NCBI GenBank assembly: GCA_002365855.1
Contig: DFAP01000111.1
Coordinates: forward strand, 1 to 36,475
Source: Pelotomaculum sp. UBA3103
GTDB taxonomy: Bacteria; Bacillota; Desulfotomaculia; Desulfotomaculales; Pelotomaculaceae
Length of the DNA stretch: 36,475 nucleotides
Reading direction: 5' to 3'
The position numbers and the translations under genes are program-made. Positions 30,240 through 36,475 of this stretch are shown here, in pieces (position 1 is the stretch's first letter; each line of letters starts with the position of its first letter). The notes beneath the pieces are model-generated. The model saw only the letters and a list, made by a program, of their open reading frames with translations, was not told the origin of the DNA and searched no databases.

Positions 30240-32171
30240 TCACGCGCTTGCGGGGCCGGAAAACTGGCTGTTATATAGTTCCGCATAGAAGCCGCCCCTG
30301 GCCAGAAGTTCATTGTGGCTGCCCTGCTCTATGATTGCTCCCTTATTCATTACCAGGATCAGGTCGGCGTCACGGATCGTTGACAGCCTGTGGGCAATGA
30401 CAAAACTGGTTCTTCCCTTCATTAAGTTTGCCATTGCTCGCTGGACCAGCACCTCTGTTCTTGTGTCGATGTTGCTGGTGGCCTCATCCAGTATGAGGAT
30501 CGCCGGGTCTGCCAGGATGGCTCGTGCGATGGTCAGCAGCTGCTTTTGGCCTTGCGAGATATTGGTAGCTTCTTCGTTCAGTATAGTGTCATAGCCATCC
30601 GGGAGAGTCTTGATGAAGTGATCAGCATTGGCAGCTTTTGCCGCGCTGATAATCTCTTGCCCAGTAGCACCCTCCCGGCCATAAGCAATATTGTCTCTGA
30701 TGGTTCCGTTAAACAGCCAGGTATCCTGCAGCACCATGCCGAACATCGTGCGCAGATCTCCCCGCTTCATGTCCTTGATATCTACGCCGTCGACAGTGAT
30801 CCGGCCGCCTTGAACTTCATAGAAGCGCATAATCAGATTAACCAGTGTGGTCTTGCCCGCTCCTGTCGGACCGACAATAGCGACGGTGCTGCCTTCCTTG
30901 ACATCCAGGCTGAGGTCTTCCATCAGCGGATCATCTTCCTTGTAGCCGAACTTCACATGCTCAAATTTTACTTTTCCTTTTGGGAACTCGATTACTTTGG
31001 CATCTTCCTTATCCGGGATTTGTTCCTCCTCATCCAGAATTTCAAATACCCGTTCTGCGGAGGCGACTGTGGACTGCAGCACGTTGGCTATGTTGGCCAC
31101 CTGGATAATCGGATGGGTAAACTGCCTCGTGTACTGGATGAACGCCTGAATATCACCTAACTCAATTCTCTTATGTGCCACTAGAAGTCCGCCAACAACG
31201 CATATGACAACGTACCCTATATTATTGACAAAGTTCAAGGCCGGGAAGATGATGCCGGACATAAACTGCGCTTTCCACCCAACTCCGTAGAGCCTTTCGT
31301 TAATTCCCTTGAACTTCTCAATAGAATCTTCCTCATGACCAAACACCTTAACGATTTTATGCCCCGCGTACATTTCCTCGACGTGTCCGTTCAGGTCTCC
31401 GATGCATTTCTGCTGAGCCGCAAAATATATTTGAGATTTCTTGGTGATCATCACGGTTATGAGCATACTGACGGGAAGCGTCACAAGCGCGATCAGGGTC
31501 ATAACAGGACTGATTGTCAGCATCATGATCAGGACACCGACAACAGTTATGACAGACGTGATTAACTGGGTCAGGCTTTGCTGAAGCGTTGTCGCTATGT
31601 TGTCCATATCATTCGTGACCCTGCTCAGGATCTCGCCATAGGTCCGCTGGTCGAAATATTTTAGCGGCAGGTGGTCAAGCTTTTCCTTGACGTTGTTGCG
31701 CATCCTGTATACAGTGTTCTGGGACACGCTCGACATGATGTAACCCATAATATAGCCGCAAAGGGCGCTGATACAATAAAGCGCTACCAGCAAAAGGAGG
31801 ATCTTACCGATATATCCAAAATCAAAGCCAGGGATCGCCTGCTTTTTTAGTTTATTGATAACCTCAACCGGCATTTTTTCCTGGATCGCCGTAGTTAGCT
31901 GAATATAATAAGCGTATTGGGCCATAACCCCATCAGCCAGTTTGGTTGTGGCCTTCCCCATGATTTTGGGGCCTACAATAGAGAAAATAGTACTCGCGAC
32001 AGACAGGAAAAATACTATTATAAGACGGTATTTCTCCGGCATCAGGTACTCCGTTAATCTTTTAAGAGTCCCCTTAAAATCCTTCGCTTTTTCTACCGGC
32101 ATCCCCATGGGACCGCCGCCAAAACCTCTGGGTCCTGGACGGGCGGACCTTTGTGATCTTTGTTCACTCAT
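30240..32171 (-). CDS. ABC exporter half-transporter with intact ATP site (YheH/YfiC-like)
   Basis: 643 residues from ATG 32171; an in-frame extension to 32291 lies inside the upstream gene and is not needed. A basic, Gly/Pro-rich head (about 1-25) precedes six membrane helices (about 40-320). The ATPase domain has GPTGAGKTT (Walker A), a Q-loop, Walker B ILILDEATS with the catalytic Glu, and IAHRLSTI with the H-loop His. Its signature motif is altered to NISQGQ. The partner upstream has the opposite defects, so the two must pair as a heterodimer with one hydrolysing site. It probably exports drugs or lipophilic molecules across the cytoplasmic membrane. It starts 4 bases after the partner stop and is last in the MarR operon. 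Confidence 0.9.
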   Translation of the reverse strand: MSEQRSQRSARPGPRGFGGGPMGMPVEKAKDFKGTLKRLTEYLMPEKYRLIIVFFLSVASTIFSIVGPKIMGKATTKLADGVMAQYAYYIQLTTAIQEKMPVEVINKLKKQAIPGFDFGYIGKILLLLVALYCISALCGYIMGYIMSSVSQNTVYRMRNNVKEKLDHLPLKYFDQRTYGEILSRVTNDMDNIATTLQQSLTQLITSVITVVGVLIMMLTISPVMTLIALVTLPVSMLITVMITKKSQIYFAAQQKCIGDLNGHVEEMYAGHKIVKVFGHEEDSIEKFKGINERLYGVGWKAQFMSGIIFPALNFVNNIGYVVICVVGGLLVAHKRIELGDIQAFIQYTRQFTHPIIQVANIANVLQSTVASAERVFEILDEEEQIPDKEDAKVIEFPKGKVKFEHVKFGYKEDDPLMEDLSLDVKEGSTVAIVGPTGAGKTTLVNLIMRFYEVQGGRITVDGVDIKDMKRGDLRTMFGMVLQDTWLFNGTIRDNIAYGREGATGQEIISAAKAANADHFIKTLPDGYDTILNEEATNISQGQKQLLTIARAILADPAILILDEATSNIDTRTEVLVQRAMANLMKGRTSFVIAHRLSTIRDADLILVMNKGAIIEQGSHNELLARGGFYAELYNSQFSGPASA

Positions 32172-32175
32172 ACTG

Positions 32176-33903
32176 TTAGGCAATCTCCTCTTCGGACAAT
32201 TGGGAGAATACGATCTCACGGTAAACAGAACATCTATCCATAAGTTCCTTATGTTTGCCCATCCCTGCGATCTGTCCTTCATCCAATACAATAATCCTGT
32301 CGGCGTCCATAACCGTTCCTACTCTCTGGGCTACGATGATAACAGTGGAAGCGGTAGTCTCTTTTTTAAGAGCCGAACGCAGACGGGCGTCAGTCTTAAA
32401 GTCAAGGGCTGAAAAACAGTCGTCCAGAATATATATCCCAGGCTTTCTGACCAACGCGCGGGCAATGGAAAGCCTTTGCTTCTGCCCGCCCGATAAATTC
32501 GTACCACCCTGGGAGATCCGAGATTCATATCCATCCTTCATCTCAGAAATGAATTCGCTCGCCTGGGCGACCTCTGCCGCGTGGGTGATTTGTTCATCGG
32601 TCGCGTCAGCCTTACCGTAACGTATGTTTTCAGATACTGTCCCGCTGAAAAGAACCGGCGTCTGCGGCACAAACCCGATTTTGGTCCTGAGGTCCCCCTG
32701 AGTCATTTGCCGGACATCCAGGCCGTCAACCAGGACTGATCCGCTATCAACATCGTAAAAGCGTGGAATCAGGTTGATCAACGTAGACTTGCCCGAGCCT
32801 GTACCGCCTATAATAGCCGTCACCTCACCGGGACAGGCGGAGAAAGATATATTGCTGACGGCAGGAAGCTCAGCACCGGGATAGCTAAAGGTGACCTCCC
32901 GAAATTCCACATAACCTTTGTGGCTGTCCGATTTACTGCTTTGCAGCGGGTCCTTGATCCCAGGCTCCACTTCCAGAACCTCGTTGATCCGTATAGCTGA
33001 AGCCTGGGCTCTCGGAACCATAACAAACATAATCGTCACCATAATGATGGAAAACATGACCTGCATTGCATACTGAATGAACGCCATCATGTCGCCCACC
33101 TGCATTGCTCCTTGACTGATACGGTGGCCTCCAAACCAAATTATTGCAATAGAGGTTAAATTCATAATGATGATCATGAGTGGCTGTGTTAATGCCATTA
33201 TTTTATTTACTTTAATAGCGTTATCTGCTAAATCGCGGTTTGCTGTCTTAAACCGCTCATTCTCACTCTTGAGTTTGTTGAAAGCCCGGATGACCCTGAT
33301 GCCGGTTAAATTTTCGCGAAGAACAAGGTTCACCTTGTCGAGCTTCATCTGCATCGCTTTGAACAGAGGCACGATCACGGTGGCGAGACCTCCGATCAGG
33401 AGCAGCATGACGGGTAGGACCACAGCCAGGATCAAAGTAAGCTGTTTATCTTTTGAATAGGCCATGATGATACCTCCGACGCACATGATCGGCGCATAGA
33501 CCATAAAGCGCAAGCCCATTACCACCAGGTTCTGTACCTGCGTTATGTCGTTGGTGGTCCTGGTAATAAGGGATGCGGTCCCGATCTTATCGAATTCATG
33601 CAGGGAATAATCCTCCACGCGCGAAAAAACCCTGCCGCGGATATCCCTGCCGAAACCCACACCAATTATCGAAGACAGGTAACTTCCTACTATCGCGCAT
33701 ATACTGCTCCCAAGTGCTACTAGAAGCATATAGCTCCCGTATTTCCAGATGTAAGTTGTATCCCCCTTCATCATGCCGTTGTTGACGACTTCCGCCATCA
33801 GCGTGGGGAGATACAGTTCCGCAATAGCCTGGGCAAATAGAAATACTATGACCCAGAATAAGTCCCAGGTGTATGGCTTTAAATACTGAAAAAGTCTAAG
33901 CAT
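32176..33903 (-). CDS. ABC exporter half-transporter with degenerate ATP site (YheI/YfiB-like)
   Basis: 575 residues. Six membrane helices occupy about residues 10-310. The ATPase domain has a good Walker A (GGTGSGKST) and a perfect LSGGQ signature (NLSGGQKQR). The Walker B reads YILDDC, with Asp in place of the catalytic Glu, and the H-loop His is Gln (IVAQRVGTV). These are the standard changes in the non-catalytic half of heterodimeric exporters such as TM287/288 and BmrCD. Its LSGGQ completes the active site of the downstream partner. ATG with GGTGGGGAT upstream. It follows the membrane-fusion lipoprotein gene by about 40 bases in one operon. Confidence 0.92.
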   Translation of the reverse strand: MLRLFQYLKPYTWDLFWVIVFLFAQAIAELYLPTLMAEVVNNGMMKGDTTYIWKYGSYMLLVALGSSICAIVGSYLSSIIGVGFGRDIRGRVFSRVEDYSLHEFDKIGTASLITRTTNDITQVQNLVVMGLRFMVYAPIMCVGGIIMAYSKDKQLTLILAVVLPVMLLLIGGLATVIVPLFKAMQMKLDKVNLVLRENLTGIRVIRAFNKLKSENERFKTANRDLADNAIKVNKIMALTQPLMIIIMNLTSIAIIWFGGHRISQGAMQVGDMMAFIQYAMQVMFSIIMVTIMFVMVPRAQASAIRINEVLEVEPGIKDPLQSSKSDSHKGYVEFREVTFSYPGAELPAVSNISFSACPGEVTAIIGGTGSGKSTLINLIPRFYDVDSGSVLVDGLDVRQMTQGDLRTKIGFVPQTPVLFSGTVSENIRYGKADATDEQITHAAEVAQASEFISEMKDGYESRISQGGTNLSGGQKQRLSIARALVRKPGIYILDDCFSALDFKTDARLRSALKKETTASTVIIVAQRVGTVMDADRIIVLDEGQIAGMGKHKELMDRCSVYREIVFSQLSEEEIA

Positions 33904-33945
33904 TTGATTACTATCCCCACCACGGTTTTTTTAAAAACTGGTCAA

Positions 33946-35088
33946 TTAGTTGGCTGTTACCGTCATATTGTCTGTGAGGGCGCTGACATTGGTAACAGCA
34001 ACGATTTCACCCGCGTCAAGTCCCTGCAAAATTTGGGCTGCCTGATCGTTTTTGAGCCCGACTTTCACAGCTCGCTTCGAAGCGGTTTTATCCTTAACCA
34101 CAAACACATAGCTTTCACCGCTGTTCTGCACGACCGATGACACCGGCGCCACAATTCCTTTTGTTCTTGTGAGCACCGAAGCATGAGCCGACAGTCCGGC
34201 CGTAAAGCTGCCATCGTTCTTAACGGTGATCTCCAGGGGGAATACTTCACCCGTGCTGACCGCAATCGGCCCGATGCTTGATATAGTTCCCTTGAATTCA
34301 TTTACCGGGTAGCTGTCAATGGTAATATCCATTTCCTGGCCAACCGACAAAAGTGGCAGTAAATCCTGGGTTACAGTGCTTCTCAATTTAAGAGTCGATG
34401 TATCAACAATTGAAATAACAGAAACGCCTGGAGAGATCACCTGGCCGACGTTCACACTCTGGTTGGTCACGAACCCGTCTAACGGGCTTCTGATGGTAGC
34501 GTTATCAATCTGTACCTGGAGGTTTTTTATGTTGGCGCGGGCTGTGCTGATCGCGGCCTGGGCCTGGTCTTGAGCCGGACCAAAAGCATTTTCAAACTGG
34601 TTTTGCGCGATATTCAGCTTATCTGTAACATCGTCCATCTGGCTTTGTGATACTACGTCCGATTCGTAAAGTAATTTTGTCCGGTCATAAAGTTTCTGGG
34701 CGGCGTCCCGGTTTATTTTGGCTAAAGAAGCCTGATTTTTAACTGACTCCGCCGCCGCCTCGGCCGACTGCAAACCAGCTTCAGCCTGTAAAAGCTGGGC
34801 GTCTAATGTATCCGTATCCAGCTGTATAAGAATGTCCCCCGCTTTTACCGCGCTGCCTACGTTGAAACCCAGGCTGATTACTTTTCCCGATATTTTGCTG
34901 GATATATCAACGGTCTGAACTGGAACCAGGACACCGCCGAGTTCCAGAGTTGTTTCCAGTTCCTGAATATCAGCAGTCGCCGTAGTCACCGGCACAGCCT
35001 TGTTCTCGTTCCGGCCGGCGCATCCGGCGACTATTAATAATACAAGCACTGCCAGGAGAGCCAGGGACTTTTTAGTTCGCTTATGCAT
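33946..35088 (-). CDS. membrane-fusion (HlyD/RND-adaptor-type) lipoprotein
   Basis: 380 residues from ATG 35088, with AAAGGAGG seven bases upstream. The signal peptide ends in the lipobox VAGC with C23 as the predicted lipid anchor. Next come a lipoyl/barrel-sandwich half (VDISSKISGKVISLGFNVGSAVKAGD), a long alpha-hairpin (about 100-200, rich in Ala and Gln), the second lipoyl half (ATIRSPLDGFVTNQSVNVGQ) and a beta-barrel domain. Adaptors of this type pair with ABC exporters (MacA-like). In a Gram-positive cell it would sit on the outer face of the membrane. It lies between a second, smaller adaptor and the exporter pair and should work with them. Confidence 0.9.
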   Translation of the reverse strand: MHKRTKKSLALLAVLVLLIVAGCAGRNENKAVPVTTATADIQELETTLELGGVLVPVQTVDISSKISGKVISLGFNVGSAVKAGDILIQLDTDTLDAQLLQAEAGLQSAEAAAESVKNQASLAKINRDAAQKLYDRTKLLYESDVVSQSQMDDVTDKLNIAQNQFENAFGPAQDQAQAAISTARANIKNLQVQIDNATIRSPLDGFVTNQSVNVGQVISPGVSVISIVDTSTLKLRSTVTQDLLPLLSVGQEMDITIDSYPVNEFKGTISSIGPIAVSTGEVFPLEITVKNDGSFTAGLSAHASVLTRTKGIVAPVSSVVQNSGESYVFVVKDKTASKRAVKVGLKNDQAAQILQGLDAGEIVAVTNVSALTDNMTVTAN

Positions 35089-35102
35089 AAACAAACCTCC
35101 TT

Positions 35103-35804
35103 TCACTGATTGATATGGATTTTGACAGTCGCATTCATTCCGAGCATGAGAGTCAGGTTATCAGCGTCCGTGATGGCGATCTTTACAGGAATCAACTGGA
35201 TGACTTTTGAGAAAGTCCCGCTCGTATTGAGTGACGGGAACTGGCTGAATGCCGACTGCGTAGCCTGGCCAATGCTCTCAACATAACCATTAAAGTATTT
35301 ATTGGGGTAGGCATCAATTTTGATATCTACTTTCTGACCCGGTTTGATCTTTAAAATATCCGTTTCTTCAATATTGGCCTTAATGTAAATTTGCGAAGTA
35401 TCAGCTATTGTTGCTATCTCCATACCTGGTGAAACAACTTGACCCTTGACGACATTTGACTGAACAATCTTACCGTCAATTGGAGCCTTTATATCTGCTT
35501 TTGAGATGATGGTATCGGCTGAACTGGCCAATGCCTGGGGATTCATCGCACTACTCGTTACCATCATACTGACATCCTGTTTTCCAAGTATCTGCCCTGC
35601 TTTTACATAGTCCCCATCCCTTACGTCCCAGTTCTTTACTTTGCCGGTGACCTCAGGTGTCAACGTGATTATGTCGGCTGTAATTTGGGCGTTTTCTGTG
35701 GAGAAGTAGTTGATACTCTCATTGACGTAGTATGAAACCCCTGCCGCTCCACCAGCAAGGATGATTATTGAGAGTAACAGCAATATTTTTTTCAGGTTTT
35801 TCAT
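35103..35804 (-). CDS. short HlyD/EmrA-like membrane-fusion protein
   Basis: 233 residues. An N-terminal anchor (about 5-25, KKILLLLSIIILAGGAAGVSY) leads to the lipoyl half with ENAQITADIITLTPEVTGKV and VRDGDYVKAGQ, and then, after only a very short connector, the second half ADIKAPIDGKIVQSNVVKGQVV and a beta-barrel ending in GMNATVKIHINQ. The coiled-coil hairpin of normal adaptors is almost absent. The next gene encodes a full-length adaptor, so the operon has two different ones, suggesting a mixed adaptor assembly. ATG preceded by GAGGTGG. First structural gene after the MarR regulator, with about 55 bases between. Confidence 0.88.
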   Translation of the reverse strand: MKNLKKILLLLSIIILAGGAAGVSYYVNESINYFSTENAQITADIITLTPEVTGKVKNWDVRDGDYVKAGQILGKQDVSMMVTSSAMNPQALASSADTIISKADIKAPIDGKIVQSNVVKGQVVSPGMEIATIADTSQIYIKANIEETDILKIKPGQKVDIKIDAYPNKYFNGYVESIGQATQSAFSQFPSLNTSGTFSKVIQLIPVKIAITDADNLTLMLGMNATVKIHINQ

Positions 35805-35859
35805 TCATCGACCACCTCAAGGTTTTTGATTTCTTAATACTTTGGTCCTGTTCCCGTTT

Positions 35860-36297
35860 TTAATCAATGTTTTTAAGGATTTCTTGAATCCTTTTCAGCA
35901 TTTGCTCCAGTTCTCCCAGTTCCCTGCAGGGAAGTTTCCTGAGCTTTTCCACAAGATCTAGTTTTATTTCATTAAATAGTTCTTCAACCGTGTTTCTGCC
36001 CCGTTCAGTGACTTCTATGCGTACAATGCGCCGGTCATTTTCATCTGCTTTTCTGGCCAAAAGACCGAGGTTAATCAGTTTGTAAACAAGAGGCGTAAGC
36101 TGCTGTTTTGATATCTGCATTTCTTGAGCCAACTCTGACATCGAAAGGGAACCCTTCCGGTGCAGGAGTGATACCGCGTAGAATTGTACATGACTTAGCC
36201 TTGAGCGCGTTATCTGCTCGAGCGGCCTGAAAAATTTATCTTTCATATAAGCCAAAAGTGCAAGAAATTCGCCGGCCACATTTTCTAAACTGTTTAT
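35860..36297 (-). CDS. MarR-family regulator of the efflux operon (apparent ATA start)
   Basis: About 145 residues. The winged-helix core is typical: SHVQFYAVSLLHRKGSLSMSELAQEMQISKQQLTPLVYKLINLGLLARK, then the wing DENDRRIVRIEVTERG (the conserved D-x-R-x-x-x-V/I-x-x-T pattern) and a C-terminal dimerisation helix. The perfect AGGAGG (GGAGG at 36305-36309) lies seven bases before an ATA codon at 36297, and no ATG, GTG or TTG lies at proper spacing. A TTG at 36354 has no ribosome site and would read through it. The palindrome at 36361-36380 is a likely operator. It probably represses the adaptor and exporter genes downstream until a toxic ligand binds. Confidence 0.85.
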   Translation of the reverse strand: MNSLENVAGEFLALLAYMKDKFFRPLEQITRSRLSHVQFYAVSLLHRKGSLSMSELAQEMQISKQQLTPLVYKLINLGLLARKADENDRRIVRIEVTERGRNTVEELFNEIKLDLVEKLRKLPCRELGELEQMLKRIQEILKNID

Positions 36298-36360
36298 TTT
36301 AGCACCTCCTGCGTTAACAATTTTGTACCAATGAAAACAGTATATTATGAACAACCATAA

Positions 36361-36380
36361 TAGTAAACAGTTATTTACTA
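36361..36380. promoter_or_regulatory. candidate MarR operator
   Basis: TAGTAAA and TTTACTA are perfect inverted 7-base arms around a 6-base centre, about 65 bases upstream of the MarR start. Size and symmetry fit MarR-family sites. Confidence 0.6.
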
Positions 36381-36386
36381 TTTAAA

Positions 36387-36420
36387 CTAGTAAGTGGGGG
36401 CGGTTCTTGCCTTGCCAGGG
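36387..36420 (+). repeat. 34-base dispersed repeat, copy 2
   Basis: Same orientation as 29129-29162, with five base differences. It lies immediately outside the efflux operon control region. The final 55 bases of the window show nothing further that I can support. Confidence 0.6.
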
Positions 36421-36475
36421 ACAATCTAAAAAGATTTGACAACCTTAACTTGGTCTAGTAGTCTGTTAACACTAA

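Noticed and set aside
32172..32291. 40-codon N-terminal extension of the second ABC half-transporter
   Set aside because: It lies wholly inside the coding end of the upstream half-transporter, and the ATG at 32171 directly follows that gene's stop, the normal coupled arrangement.

Overview
The window looks like chromosomal DNA of an anaerobic, probably spore-forming Firmicute (Clostridia, Peptococcaceae-like). This is inferred from a small [FeFe]-hydrogenase-type protein, two iron-sulfur flavoproteins, an aldo/keto reductase with ferredoxin-like cysteine clusters, strong GGAGG ribosome binding sites, TTG starts and moderate GC. No rRNA, tRNA, CRISPR array, phage module or complete transposase was seen.

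Layout. 1-2.3 kb: the tail of an EAL-domain protein, a convergent hydrogenase-like gene and a DUF1992 gene. 2.3-23 kb: the main feature, a minus-strand array of five paralogous modules. Each has a TetR-type repressor followed by an approximately 875-residue dikinase-type phosphotransferase, and four of the five have a further small gene directly downstream. The large proteins have the domain order ATP-grasp, variable middle, C-terminal phosphohistidine domain. They lack the PEP-binding TIM barrel of true PEP synthase, so they resemble rifampin phosphotransferase or phenylphosphate-synthase-type enzymes. Copies 2 and 3 are intact. Copy 1 has a frameshift and an internal deletion, copy 4 has two compensating-size frameshifts, and copy 5 is interrupted at a run of nine G. 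The downstream genes are an alpha/beta hydrolase (module 2), a four-cysteine mini-protein (modules 3 and 5) and an iron-sulfur flavoprotein (module 4).

Each TetR gene has palindromic operator-like sites at its own promoter, and the sites differ between modules (TACAnTnTGTA in 1 and 3, GACCGnnCGGTC in 2, a TGCA array in 4, TCAACnnnGTTGA in 5). The working picture is a bank of separately switched small-molecule phosphotransferases made by repeated duplication, in which both the presumed acceptor-binding segment and the DNA-binding specificity have diverged.

23.3-36.5 kb: a D-Ala-D-Ala ligase on the plus strand, a minus-strand flavoprotein-hydrolase pair that looks like an orphan of the same array, two toxin-antitoxin pairs, the aldo/keto reductase, a six-helix membrane protein, and a MarR-controlled efflux operon (two membrane-fusion proteins and a heterodimeric ABC exporter with complementary degenerate ATP sites). 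Phosphotransferases, efflux and a cell-wall ligase together suggest a locus for coping with toxic small molecules. The actual substrates cannot be read from the sequence.
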